A stretch of 42,676 bases of DNA from Gluconobacter aidae (lineage in GTDB: Bacteria; Pseudomonadota; Alphaproteobacteria; Acetobacterales; Acetobacteraceae). This document shows, piece after piece, positions 27,318 through 35,663 of this stretch. The first letter of the stretch is position 1. Every line of letters begins with the position of its first letter. The position numbers and the translations under genes were made by a program. Below the pieces are notes generated by a model, which searched no databases, was not told the DNA's origin, and saw only the letters and a program-made list of their open reading frames with translations. The stretch spans positions 1-42,676 of the forward strand of contig NZ_WIPH01000022.1 of the NCBI RefSeq assembly GCF_009547075.1, written 5' to 3'.

Positions 27318-28175
27318 ATGCAGATGGCAGGCAAGCGCCCCGAAACCGCCGAAGTCCATGCGACCGCCATCGTCGACCCGCGTGCGCGCATTGGCGAAAA
27401 CGTGCGTATTGGCCCCTGGTGCCTGGTCGGCCCCAATGTCACGATCGGTGACGGGGTCTGTCTGCATGCGTCCGTTCTCGTGGATGGCTACACGACCCTG
27501 CGTGAAGGCGTGGAAGTCTATCCGTTCGTGACGATTGGTCTGGCGCCGCAGGATCTCAAATACGCCGGTGAGCCGACGTTGTGCGAGGTCGGGGCCAATA
27601 CCGTCATCCGTGAAAACGTGACGATTCACCGCGGCACCGCGCAGGGGCATGCCCTGACGCGGATTGGCGCGAACTGCCTGATTATGGCCAATTCGCACGT
27701 CGCCCATGACTGCGTCCTCGGTGACCGTGTCATCATCGTCAACAATGTCGTCATGGGTGGCCATGTCGAGATTGACGATGACGCCAAGATCATGGGCTCG
27801 GCCGCGTTGCACCAGTTCGTCCGGATCGGCCGTGGTGCCGTTGTCGGCGGGGTCTGCGGTGTGGAAATGGATGTCATTCCTTACGGAAGCGTTCTGGGGA
27901 ATCGTGCCCGTCTGGTCGGACTGAACTGGATCGGCCTGAAGCGCTCCGGCGTTGGTCCGGAGGAAATGCAGGCCATGCGACGCGCCTTCCGGACGCTTTA
28001 TCCGCGCCATGGTGCGACGGAGTCCGTTCTGGAAACCCGGATTGCCGAAGTCCGTCAGGAATACGGGCATCTCCCCCGCATCGCCGAGATGCTGGACTTC
28101 ATGGAAGCCCCCAGCCGTCGAGGCCTGACCCGCGTTGCGCGTCAGGAAGGACAGTCCGAAACCGAAGGCGCCTGA
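27318..28175 (+). CDS. lpxA: UDP-N-acetylglucosamine O-acyltransferase LpxA
   Basis: The 285-residue protein has hexapeptide repeats from the start (VHATAIVDPRARIGENVRIG), the family signature TVIRENVTIHRGT, and LIMANSHVAHDCVLG with the catalytic His. A C-terminal helical domain begins at GLNWIGLKRSGVG. It transfers a hydroxyacyl chain to UDP-GlcNAc, the first step of lipid A synthesis. ATG 27318 lies 5 nt after the fabZ stop; TTG 27309 would overlap fabZ and add three residues. Confidence 0.96.
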   Translation: MQMAGKRPETAEVHATAIVDPRARIGENVRIGPWCLVGPNVTIGDGVCLHASVLVDGYTTLREGVEVYPFVTIGLAPQDLKYAGEPTLCEVGANTVIRENVTIHRGTAQGHALTRIGANCLIMANSHVAHDCVLGDRVIIVNNVVMGGHVEIDDDAKIMGSAALHQFVRIGRGAVVGGVCGVEMDVIPYGSVLGNRARLVGLNWIGLKRSGVGPEEMQAMRRAFRTLYPRHGATESVLETRIAEVRQEYGHLPRIAEMLDFMEAPSRRGLTRVARQEGQSETEGA

Positions 28176-28177
28176 TC

Positions 28178-29020
28178 GTGGGGGATCGTGGCTGCATCGG
28201 CATTCTGGCAGGCTCGGGGCCGCTTCCCGCGCAGGTCGCCGCCGCAGCCATCGCCAAGGGGCGCAAGGTTTTCGTCATCGGGTTCCGGGACTTCGCCGAT
28301 CGTGTGCTTCTCGAACCCTATCCGCATGAAATCATCCGTCTTGCCGCTGCCGGTGACATTCTCGGTGCCCTCAAACGGAACAATTGCCGCGAACTGGTTC
28401 TGATCGGGCCGGTGCGTCGTCCCGCCTGGCGTGACCTGCGTCCCGATGCTGAAGGGGCGCGTATCCTGGCCAGGCTGGGTCGCGCCATCTTCTCGGGCGA
28501 TGACGGACTGCTCGGAGCCGTCGTCCGTGTCCTTGGTGAGGAGGGCTTTCATGTCCGTGGCGCCCACGAGTTCCTCGAACATGCCACAGGCCGCTCCGGA
28601 ACCCTCGGCCGCGTTCTTCCTGACGCCCAGGCCAAGCAGGATATCGCCCGCGGTGTCGAGGTCCTGAAGGTGATGGCAGCCTTGGATATCGGTCAGGGAT
28701 GTGTTGTCCAGAACGGTCTTGTGCTGGCGGTCGAGGCACTGGAAGGGACTGACGCGATGCTGGGGCGCTGTGGGCGGCTCATGCAGGCGGGAAGTGGCGG
28801 CGTTCTGGTGAAGATGCCCAAAACGGGGCAGGACCTCCGGGCGGACATGCCGACGATCGGTCCGGAGACGCTGGAGAATGCGGCCCGGAACGGATTGCGG
28901 GGTGTGGCGTTCCAGCCCGGAGTGACCCTCATGACGGACCCCGCTGGCTGCGTGAAGCTAGCGGATCGTTATGGGCTGTTCCTGTATGGGCTGACGCCGG
29001 AAGATCTGAAGGACAAGTGA
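28178..29020 (+). CDS. lpxI: UDP-2,3-diacylglucosamine diphosphatase LpxI
   Basis: The 280-residue protein begins CIGILAGSGPLPAQVA and includes RELVLIGPVRRPAWRDLRPD, with DDGLLGAVVRVLGEEGF, then AKQDIARGVEVLKVMAALDIGQGCVVQNG, and ends KLADRYGLFLYG. This is the LpxI (DUF1009) family, which replaces LpxH in most Alphaproteobacteria and forms lipid X from UDP-diacylglucosamine. The start is GTG 28178, 2 nt after the lpxA stop. It closes the lipid A part of the cluster; lpxB, often next, is not here. Confidence 0.94.
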   Translation: MGDRGCIGILAGSGPLPAQVAAAAIAKGRKVFVIGFRDFADRVLLEPYPHEIIRLAAAGDILGALKRNNCRELVLIGPVRRPAWRDLRPDAEGARILARLGRAIFSGDDGLLGAVVRVLGEEGFHVRGAHEFLEHATGRSGTLGRVLPDAQAKQDIARGVEVLKVMAALDIGQGCVVQNGLVLAVEALEGTDAMLGRCGRLMQAGSGGVLVKMPKTGQDLRADMPTIGPETLENAARNGLRGVAFQPGVTLMTDPAGCVKLADRYGLFLYGLTPEDLKDK

Positions 29021-29409
29021 TGAGTACGTTTCTGCATACGATGGTGAGAATCCGGGATATCGACCGGAGTCTAGCATTCTACAAGCTGCTCGGGATGAAA
29101 GAACTTCGCCGCAAGGAAGTGCGCGAAGGACGTTATACGCTGGTTTTCATCGGATTCGATGACAACGAACACGGACAGGCCGAGATTGAGCTGACCTATA
29201 ACTGGGACCAGGAAACCGACTACGAAGTCGGCACCGGGTTCGGGCATTTTGCGATCGGCGTGCCGGATGTGGCGGCACTCGTGGAGACCGTCCGTACGGG
29301 TGGTGGCAAGGTGACGCGCGAGGCCGGTCCGCTGAAGTTCGGGACGATCATCATCGCGTTCGTAGAAGACCCGGACGGCTACAAGATTGAGCTTATCGAG
29401 AAGAAGTAG
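29020..29409 (+). CDS. gloA: Lactoylglutathione lyase (glyoxalase I)
   Basis: The 129-residue protein is a single-domain glyoxalase: HTMVRIRDIDRSLAFYKLLGMKEL, IELTYNWDQETDYEVGTGFGHFAIGV, and [15 protein letters not shown], with His and Glu metal ligands in these segments. It converts the methylglyoxal-glutathione hemithioacetal to lactoylglutathione. ATG 29020 shares its A with the TGA of lpxI; a GTG one codon earlier is possible. Its last 17 bases overlap the convergent gene at 29393. Its place at the end of the lipid A cluster is not functionally obvious. Confidence 0.94.
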   Translation: MSTFLHTMVRIRDIDRSLAFYKLLGMKELRRKEVREGRYTLVFIGFDDNEHGQAEIELTYNWDQETDYEVGTGFGHFAIGVPDVAALVETVRTGGGKVTREAGPLKFGTIIIAFVEDPDGYKIELIEKK

Positions 29410-29662
29410 AGTTCTTCAGCAGTTTCAGGGCGTTTTCCAGCGCGTCGATAATGGTCTGGGCGTTCTGCTGAACGGCTTCGTCGCTGTGAGTGCTGAGGAT
29501 ATCAGCGCAGAGCAGGGCCGGGGCCAGGGCATTTCGCAGGTCGTGACGGAAGTTACTACTGTCCTGGGGGCGCCTGCGGGCGGGAGCCGTGGCTGAAACT
29601 GCTGTGGGGCTGTTGCTGGACTCGGGCATGGGCTGAAGTTCCTTTAGGTCTGGCATTGACAT
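29393..29662 (-). CDS. Small protein with histidine-kinase-like H-box helix
   Basis: The 89-residue protein has a polar, probably disordered first 35 residues, then [20 protein letters not shown] at about 38-56. This resembles the phospho-acceptor H-box of hybrid histidine kinases (typically HELRNPLAPI), with H40 at the phosphorylatable position. A second amphipathic helix follows (about 63-84), so the C-terminal half could form the two-helix DHp hairpin on its own. There is no ATP-binding domain. It overlaps the 3' end of gloA by 17 bases in convergent orientation and is divergent from rpmH. Start is ATG 29662 or ATG 29656. The H-box likeness is by eye; function as a phosphotransfer protein is inference. 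Confidence 0.6.
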   Translation of the reverse strand: MSMPDLKELQPMPESSNSPTAVSATAPARRRPQDSSNFRHDLRNALAPALLCADILSTHSDEAVQQNAQTIIDALENALKLLKNSTSSR

Positions 29663-29684
29663 GCAGGGCCTGCGTGCTTACAAG
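29656..29684 (+). promoter_or_regulatory. Candidate sigma-70 promoter for rpmH-rnpA
   Basis: TTGACA at 29656-29661 matches the -35 consensus exactly. TACAAG at 29679-29684 lies after a 17-base spacer as a 4/6 match to the -10 box. It sits about 92 bases ahead of rpmH, within the first codons of the divergent H-box gene. Confidence 0.6.
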
Positions 29685-29775
29685 CCCGGGTCTCAATCAC
29701 CGGGCGTTTCGTGCGCCCGATCGACGCGGATGTCCAGCAGTTGAGGCGTCCGCCTGGTTTTTAAGGATCAACGTC

Positions 29776-29910
29776 ATGAAGCGCACGTATCAACCCTCCA
29801 AGCTGGTTCGCAAGCGTCGTCACGGTTTCCGTACGCGTAGCGAAACCGTCGGCGGTCGCCGAGTACTGGCCAACCGTCGCGCCAAGGGCCGCAAGAAGCT
29901 CTCTGCCTGA
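29776..29910 (+). CDS. rpmH: 50S ribosomal protein L34
   Basis: The 44-residue, highly basic protein matches L34 from end to end: [20 protein letters not shown], then an [24 protein letters not shown]-type tail split across the last half. TTAAGGATC precedes the ATG. It leads the rpmH-rnpA-yidD-yidC cluster conserved across bacteria. Confidence 0.97.
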   Translation: MKRTYQPSKLVRKRRHGFRTRSETVGGRRVLANRRAKGRKKLSA

Positions 29911-29959
29911 GTTTGACCCGATCGGCACGATCCATATAACAGGCCACACACCGGTTCGT

Positions 29960-30334
29960 TTGAAAAAGCGGCCGCAGTTTCTGCGTGTGGCCGGGAAGGG
30001 GCGCAAGGTCGCCACTCCTGGTATGGTCGTGCAGATTCTGCCGGATGACACAGCGACCGCAACCCGCGTCGGTTTCACGGTCACGAAAAAAGTCGGTAAT
30101 TCTGTCATCCGTAACCGCACCCGCCGTCGCCTCCGCGAGGCCCTGCGTCTCGTTGCGCGGGAAGACGGCCTGCCTACCGGCGATTTCGTCCTTATCGGAC
30201 GGGACAAGACCCGGGGGCGCGATTTTTCCCTTCTCAAGGATGATCTGCGTCAGGCCCTTCGCAAGGGGCTGGATGTCAATTTCCGGGAAAGCCCCCGCGG
30301 GCCGTCCGGCAAAGGCCGGGACCGGGCGAAATGA
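29960..30334 (+). CDS. rnpA: Ribonuclease P protein component
   Basis: From TTG 29960 the protein is 124 residues and begins with [16 protein letters not shown]. It contains [28 protein letters not shown], the RNR signature of RnpA, and [10 protein letters not shown]. It binds the RNase P RNA and helps process tRNA 5' ends. The family normally has a few residues ahead of LKKR, and this frame is open back into rpmH without an ATG or GTG. The real start may therefore be TTG 29960 or a rarer codon upstream. yidD follows with a 4-nt overlap. Confidence 0.93.
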   Translation: MKKRPQFLRVAGKGRKVATPGMVVQILPDDTATATRVGFTVTKKVGNSVIRNRTRRRLREALRLVAREDGLPTGDFVLIGRDKTRGRDFSLLKDDLRQALRKGLDVNFRESPRGPSGKGRDRAK

Positions 30335-30582
30335 TCGCGTCCGTTATCAGGAAAGCCGTTACGGCCCTGATGCTGTCGCTCATTGACGCCTACAGGCTTT
30401 TCATCAGCCCGTTCATTGGCAGGAACTGCCGGTTCGATCCGACATGCAGTTCCTATGCGCTGACGGTCATTCGTGAGCATGGACCTGTACATGGGGGGTG
30501 GCTTGCGCTGCGCAGGATCGGGCGCTGTCATCCCTGGTCAGAAGGGGGTATAGACCTGCCTCCGAAGCCACACCGGCATTAA
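30331..30582 (+). CDS. yidD: Membrane protein insertion efficiency factor YidD
   Basis: The 83-residue protein has the YidD pattern: an amphipathic N-terminal helix, then [23 protein letters not shown] with conserved Cys, and [19 protein letters not shown]. YidD assists YidC in inserting inner-membrane proteins. It overlaps rnpA by 4 nt (ATGA) and lies 90 bases before the yidC start. Confidence 0.96.
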   Translation: MIASVIRKAVTALMLSLIDAYRLFISPFIGRNCRFDPTCSSYALTVIREHGPVHGGWLALRRIGRCHPWSEGGIDLPPKPHRH

Positions 30583-30672
30583 AAAAGCCCTCCGCCTATT
30601 GTTTTGAATGCGGTTTTCGGCCACTTGAGGCGCAAGCCCTATTCAGTGAGACGAAAGACCGGCATCCGCCCG

Positions 30673-32400
30673 ATGGACATCAAACGCATTATTGCGGCCA
30701 CACTTCTCTCGGCCCTTATCCTGATCGGTTTCGACTATTTCATGCCGAAGCCCCATCAGGACGATCCCCATCCCGTCACATATGCGCCTGCGGCACAGGT
30801 TCAGAACAGTGCGCCGACCACGGCTGCGCCACCTGCCGAGGCTGCCGCCGAAACGCAGGCGACTGCGCGGCGCATTCCGGTGACGGGGCCGGACGTGCAG
30901 GGCTCCCTCAACCTGAAGGGCGCGGTGCTGGATGATCTGATCCTCACGAAATATCGCGAGACCCTGGCCAAGGACAGCCCGCTTGTGCGGCTGCTGGACA
31001 AGGCAGGGAGCGCGCATCCCACGTTCGTCGTGATCGGCTGGACGAATGCTCCGGGCTCCAGTGCCCGCCTGCCGGACCTGAATACGGTCTGGGAGAGTTC
31101 CGATGAGACGCTGACGCCGGATCATCCGGTGACGCTGCACTGGGATAACGGGCAGGGGCTGGTGTTCTCCATCCAGATTAGCCTGGACGAGCACTACATG
31201 TTTGCTGTGAGCCAGACGGTTGAGAACCATTCGGGTCAGCCGGTGGCTCTGGTGCCGTTCGAGCGTGTGCAGCGTGACTATGATGCGCCGGAAGGGGCTT
31301 TCACGGCGCATGAGGGGCCGATCGCCGTCATCGGTGGCCGGATGCAGGATGAGAGCTACAAGAACCTGCGCAAGGGGGCTGACCATCCGGATCACGTCTC
31401 CTGGTCGTCCACGGGTACGAATGGCTGGGACGGCATCAGCGACAAGTTCTGGCTGACGGCCGTGGCTCCTGCGGATGGCACGCCGGTTGCGGCGAGCTTT
31501 GCTTACGTGCCGGGAACGCCGGGGTCGTATCAGGTGGGGATGTCCACCCAGAACGCCCAGCAGATCATGCCGAACGGCTCCATCACCGAGAAGAGCCATG
31601 TCTTTGCCGGCGCGAAGGTCGTCAGCCTGCTTCAGGGCTATAGCAAACAGCTCGGCATTCCCGATCTGGACAAGGCGATCGACTTTGGCTGGTTCAGCTT
31701 CCTGACCCGTCCGCTGCTCACGCTGCTGCACTGGCTGTATCTACATCTGGGCAATTTCGGTCTGGCGCTGATGGCGCTGACGCTGATTGTCAAGATCGTT
31801 CTCTTCCCGCTGGCTTCCAAGGCCGCCCAGTCCTCGGCACGGATGCGTCTGCTGGCGCCGAAGGTCAAGGAGATCCGGGAAAAGAACAAGGACGATCCGA
31901 TGGCCATGAACCAGAAGGTCATGGCGCTGTATCGTGAAGAGAAGGTGAGCCCGGCGAGCGGCTGTCTGCCGATGCTGATCCAGGCGCCGATCTTCTTCTG
32001 CCTCTACAAGATCCTGAACATCAGTATCGATGCGCGTCATGCGCCGTTCTTCGGCTGGATCCATGATCTGTCGATGCCGGACCCGACGAACGTGTTCAAT
32101 CTGTTCGGGTTGCTGCCGTTCGATCCGACGCATTACTCGTCGTTCCTGCATGTCAGCATCTGGGGCACGGCCCTTGGCCTGACGTTCTGGCTGCTTCAGC
32201 GCCAGACCAGCTCGACGGCGAGTCTCGATCCGGCGCAGGCGCGGATGATGCAATTCATGCCGCTGGTCTATGTGTTCTTCATGTCCGGCTTCCCGGCCAG
32301 TCTTCTGGTCTATTACACCTGGAACAACCTGCTGACGGTTGCGCAGCAGATGTTCATCCAGCGTCGGACGGGTCTGCCCGTTCCGGTATCGCGGACCTGA
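30673..32400 (+). CDS. yidC: Membrane protein insertase YidC
   Basis: The 575-residue protein starts MDIKRIIAATLLSALILIGFDYF, an uncleaved N-terminal membrane segment. A Pro/Ala-rich linker and a large periplasmic beta domain (about 70-330) follow. The conserved core comes next: WLYLHLGNFGLALMALTLIVKIVLFPL, then the cytoplasmic RMRLLAPKVKEIREKNKDDP hairpin, SPASGCLPMLIQAPIFFCLY, and two closing membrane segments. It inserts and folds inner-membrane proteins with or without Sec. ATG 30673 is chosen because the upstream 23 in-frame codons are not family-like. Confidence 0.96.
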   Translation: MDIKRIIAATLLSALILIGFDYFMPKPHQDDPHPVTYAPAAQVQNSAPTTAAPPAEAAAETQATARRIPVTGPDVQGSLNLKGAVLDDLILTKYRETLAKDSPLVRLLDKAGSAHPTFVVIGWTNAPGSSARLPDLNTVWESSDETLTPDHPVTLHWDNGQGLVFSIQISLDEHYMFAVSQTVENHSGQPVALVPFERVQRDYDAPEGAFTAHEGPIAVIGGRMQDESYKNLRKGADHPDHVSWSSTGTNGWDGISDKFWLTAVAPADGTPVAASFAYVPGTPGSYQVGMSTQNAQQIMPNGSITEKSHVFAGAKVVSLLQGYSKQLGIPDLDKAIDFGWFSFLTRPLLTLLHWLYLHLGNFGLALMALTLIVKIVLFPLASKAAQSSARMRLLAPKVKEIREKNKDDPMAMNQKVMALYREEKVSPASGCLPMLIQAPIFFCLYKILNISIDARHAPFFGWIHDLSMPDPTNVFNLFGLLPFDPTHYSSFLHVSIWGTALGLTFWLLQRQTSSTASLDPAQARMMQFMPLVYVFFMSGFPASLLVYYTWNNLLTVAQQMFIQRRTGLPVPVSRT

Positions 32401-32414
32401 GGCCCGGCAGAGGC

Positions 32415-33098
32415 ATGATGAAAGAAATCCCGGGGCCGCCAACCGAGGCCCAGATCGAGGACGGGCGGCTTCTGTTCGCGGGAGAATGCGAGTTCTTCTT
32501 CGGCTCGCAGAAGATCGACCAGCTTCCGCCTGTCGGCCGGCCGGAAGTGGCGTTTGCCGGCCGGTCCAATGTTGGCAAGTCCAGTATCATCAATGCGCTG
32601 ACGGGGCGTCGTGCGCTTGCGCGGGCCTCTTCCGAGCCAGGACGAACCAAGCAGCTCAACTTCTTCAATCTGGCTGACCGGCTGTCTCTCGTGGACATGC
32701 CGGGCTACGGGTTCGCCAAGGCGGCGAAATCGGTCAAGGAAGACTGGCAGGACATGATGTTCGCCTATCTTCGCGGTCGGACGACGCTGGAGCGGGTCAT
32801 CCTGCTTCTGGATGCGCGGATCGAGCTCAAGGCATCGGACAAGGATGTCATGGAACTGCTGGATCGTGCGGCCGTGGTGTTCCAGATCGTGCTGACCAAG
32901 TGCGACCAGGTGAAGCCAAAGGCACTGGCGGCAAAAATTGTGGAAGTCGAGGCGCTGGCGCTCAAACATGCCGCTGCCTATCCGCGCATCATTGCCACCA
33001 GCAGCGAGACCGGTTTCGGGATCGAGGATCTGCGGGCGGAAATCGCCCGTTTTGCCGTGCCACTCCAGACGTCAGGGGAAGGACAGTCCGGATCATGA
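32415..33098 (+). CDS. engB: Ribosome biogenesis GTP-binding protein EngB (YihA/YsxC)
   Basis: The 227-residue GTPase has [18 protein letters not shown] (P-loop), [13 protein letters not shown] (switch I), [12 protein letters not shown] (G3) and LTKCDQVKP (G4), then ATSSETGFG (G5). It supports 50S subunit assembly. Starts at ATG 32415 or ATG 32418 are equivalent. It lies 14 bases after yidC and overlaps argB by 4 nt. Confidence 0.96.
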   Translation: MMKEIPGPPTEAQIEDGRLLFAGECEFFFGSQKIDQLPPVGRPEVAFAGRSNVGKSSIINALTGRRALARASSEPGRTKQLNFFNLADRLSLVDMPGYGFAKAAKSVKEDWQDMMFAYLRGRTTLERVILLLDARIELKASDKDVMELLDRAAVVFQIVLTKCDQVKPKALAAKIVEVEALALKHAAAYPRIIATSSETGFGIEDLRAEIARFAVPLQTSGEGQSGS

Positions 33099-34042
33099 CC
33101 AGTAAGACCTCCAAGAGCACTCACAGCGACAAGCTGCCCGAGGTGCCGCCCGTCGCCAACGTCGAGGAAGCCCAGCAGCAGGCGGCCATCCTGTCCAGCG
33201 CGCTGCCGTTTCTGCGGCGTTATGCCGGGGATACGATTGTCGTCAAATATGGCGGTCATGCCATGGGTGAGGGCAAGCTGGCGCATGCGTTCGGTTATGA
33301 CATCGCGCTGCTCAAGCTCGTCGGGATCAATCCGATCGTGGTGCATGGCGGTGGGCCCCAGATCAGCGCCATGCTGGACCGACTGAAGATCCGTTCGGAG
33401 TTCATCGACGGGCTGCGCGTGACGGACAAGTCCATGGTCGATGTGATCGAGATGGTTCTGTCGGGCAGCGTCAACAAGCAGGTGGCGCAGCTGATCAACC
33501 GGGCCGGAGCATTGGCCGTCGGCATTTCCGGCAAGGATGGCGGGCTGATCCAGGCACGTCGTCTGACGCGCACCAAGCGTGATCCGGACAGTGAGATTGA
33601 GAAGGTTATTGATCTGGGATTTGTCGGACAGCCGGAAAAGATCGATCCGCGAGTGCTGTATGCGCTGCTCGGCGCCGGGCTGATCCCCGTGATCGCCCCC
33701 GTGGGTGTCGGCGAGGATGGGGAGACCTACAACATCAACGCTGACACTGCGGCTGGCGCGATTGCCGGTGCGGTTCATGCGTCGCGGCTGCTGATGCTGA
33801 CGGATGTTCCGGGTGTGCTGGACGAGAACGGCAAGCTCATCGAAGAGCTGAGCGCGGAAGAGGCCATGCGCCGGATTGCGGACGGGTCGATTTCGGGCGG
33901 CATGATCCCGAAGGTCGAGACCTGCCTAGAGGCAGTTCGCAAGGGGGCGAAAGCCGCCGTCATTCTGGACGGGCGCGTGCCGCATAGCTGTCTTCTGGAG
34001 CTGTTCACACGGGCCGGGCCGGGAACGCTTATCAAGGCATAA
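33095..34042 (+). CDS. argB: Acetylglutamate kinase
   Basis: The 315-residue protein has [26 protein letters not shown] and [12 protein letters not shown], then [14 protein letters not shown] and the C-terminal [27 protein letters not shown]. It phosphorylates N-acetylglutamate in arginine synthesis. About 35 polar residues precede the core. engB-argB adjacency is normal in this lineage. A hairpin terminator lies at 34072-34097. Confidence 0.96.
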   Translation: MTSKTSKSTHSDKLPEVPPVANVEEAQQQAAILSSALPFLRRYAGDTIVVKYGGHAMGEGKLAHAFGYDIALLKLVGINPIVVHGGGPQISAMLDRLKIRSEFIDGLRVTDKSMVDVIEMVLSGSVNKQVAQLINRAGALAVGISGKDGGLIQARRLTRTKRDPDSEIEKVIDLGFVGQPEKIDPRVLYALLGAGLIPVIAPVGVGEDGETYNINADTAAGAIAGAVHASRLLMLTDVPGVLDENGKLIEELSAEEAMRRIADGSISGGMIPKVETCLEAVRKGAKAAVILDGRVPHSCLLELFTRAGPGTLIKA

Positions 34043-34069
34043 CCGACTGTCAGCAGGACTGGACCGGAA

Positions 34070-35470
34070 TTATGGCGCTTCGTGTGAGAAGCGCCATTTT
34101 CTGTTTTCGGCCACTCCTTCCTGAAGGGCCTGCACGCCACGTTCGAGCAGGCTCTCGGGGGTTTCTTCGGCATTGGTTTCGCGGGAGACAAGCCCCAGCT
34201 GAAGCGGCAGGTGGACCGGCGGATCGATCAGGATGGGAATGCCGTGGGCCGTCATGCGCTCGGCGCGTTCGGCTGCGGCGAAGCGGTCCCCGCCATCCAT
34301 CCAGAGCCCGAACGTGTTGTTGCTGATGCGGCCGATGGCATCCGTCGGGCGGATGGCTTGTCGCAGAAGAGCCACGCACTGACGCAGGGCCTCTTCGCCG
34401 GCCTCGAAACCGCGCGTCTTTGAAAGCTCTGTCAGGCCGGGCACGCGGGCGATGATCAGGGTTGCGGCCATCGCTTCCTGATCCAGCCGGCGGCTGCGGC
34501 GCTCGATTTCTGATTTCAGGCCGTTCCAGTTCAGCAGATTCGACGCGATGTCGTAGTCGGAATCCGTCAGGATCTGGCGATGGATGCTGTCCAGTTCCCA
34601 GAATCCGGCCAGCAGGGAGCAGACTGTCTCGCAGACCTGCCGGTCCTGTGCAGACCAGGGCTCGGAGCGCCAGACGACGAGGCAGAGCTGTCTGAGGCTG
34701 CGGATGTTTTCGCGGCAGATCATGACATGGCTGCCGCCGGTCCTGAACAGCTCCGTGCCAGCCTGGGGCGTGGGCGTCGACAGGATGGGCTGGATATCCG
34801 CAGGCAGGGCGGATGATGTGAAAAGAAATGTTTTCGGAAATGCGGTGTCCAGCAGCGCGCCTTCCGCTGCGAAGGGTGCGAGAAGGGCGTCCATCGCGGC
34901 GGCAGAGGCCAGTCTGGGGACGATGGCCTTGCGGAGCGCCGTAATGGTGGCGGCGAGGATCGCGACCCCGACGGTGCTGACGGGAAGGTTGCGACTTACA
35001 GGGTGAAGAGTGGAATTGTTTTCAGTTCCCAGGGTGGCGACAGTTCCGGGCAGCGTCTGTGAGACCGTCTTGAGGGTGCCGCGTGTTCCGGTGACCCGGC
35101 CTTCGCTGTCCTGGAAAGGGCAGGAGGAGAGGATGACGGTCAGGGGCTCGCCCTGCGGGTTCGTGATCTGGACGGGCGTGCCGGTATGGGGCTGAAGGAC
35201 GTTCACGGTGTCGCACAGTGCGCTGAACGGGCGGCCGATCAGGGGCGTCGTGGGCTGTCCCAGCCATGTTTCGGGGGAAATCAGGATGATCCGGCCCCGG
35301 CTGTCGGTCTCGAAGACCAGATCCACCGCCTGATAGAGCAGGGAGCGCCAGCGTTCTCGGCTTTCCAGGGTTGACGCCAGCATGTTCCGCAGGTCCTGCG
35401 GGGTCCTGTCCGGTGACGGATTATTCAGGAACTGGGAGAACAAGGAACGCATATCAGGCAAGGGTGACAT
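34070..35470 (-). CDS. PAS protein with degenerate GGDEF domain
   Basis: The 466-residue protein has no signal peptide or clear membrane segment. Residues 35-135 look like a PAS domain (LLYQAVDLVFETDSRGRIILISP, then IGRPFSALC and SCPFQDSEGRVTGTRGTL). A middle region (about 165-295) is GAF-like. The last 160 residues resemble a diguanylate cyclase domain: SNLLNWNGLKSEIERR stands where DxLTGLxNR is normal, and R381-ISNNTFGLW where the GG(D/E)EF loop should be. The GG(D/E)EF residues are replaced by S383-N-N-T-F387, so the domain should not make cyclic di-GMP and may bind a ligand or act as an adaptor. It is convergent with argB and divergent from dapD. Confidence 0.75.
   Translation of the reverse strand: MSPLPDMRSLFSQFLNNPSPDRTPQDLRNMLASTLESRERWRSLLYQAVDLVFETDSRGRIILISPETWLGQPTTPLIGRPFSALCDTVNVLQPHTGTPVQITNPQGEPLTVILSSCPFQDSEGRVTGTRGTLKTVSQTLPGTVATLGTENNSTLHPVSRNLPVSTVGVAILAATITALRKAIVPRLASAAAMDALLAPFAAEGALLDTAFPKTFLFTSSALPADIQPILSTPTPQAGTELFRTGGSHVMICRENIRSLRQLCLVVWRSEPWSAQDRQVCETVCSLLAGFWELDSIHRQILTDSDYDIASNLLNWNGLKSEIERRSRRLDQEAMAATLIIARVPGLTELSKTRGFEAGEEALRQCVALLRQAIRPTDAIGRISNNTFGLWMDGGDRFAAAERAERMTAHGIPILIDPPVHLPLQLGLVSRETNAEETPESLLERGVQALQEGVAENRKWRFSHEAP
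34072..34104 (+). terminator. Terminator of the rpmH-argB transcript
   Basis: A perfect 10-bp stem (ATGGCGCTTC at 34072-34081, complement at 34088-34097) with a 6-nt loop is followed by TTTCTGTTTT. It starts 29 bases after the argB stop. It also lies within the last codons of the convergent gene ending at 34070, so the same bases are coding on the other strand. Confidence 0.8.
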
Positions 35471-35663
35471 ATCCCGCGGAGAGCTCTCGGTCGGGCCAGC
35501 CAGTCAAAGCCCCCGGTTTTCATAAGCGTGATTGGTTAAGAAGCCATTAACAATATCAGGGCGCGAACAGAGCGGCCGTCAGGAGTAAAGATCCCGTTGA
35601 CATGAAACCCCGGGAAACGCATGGTCCGGCGGATTTCTGCTTCTTTTTTACCGGACCGACCCG

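Noticed and set aside
29017-29409. gloA as part of the AT-rich or foreign DNA
   Set aside because: Its composition matches its neighbours and it is fused by overlap to lpxI, so it is native.
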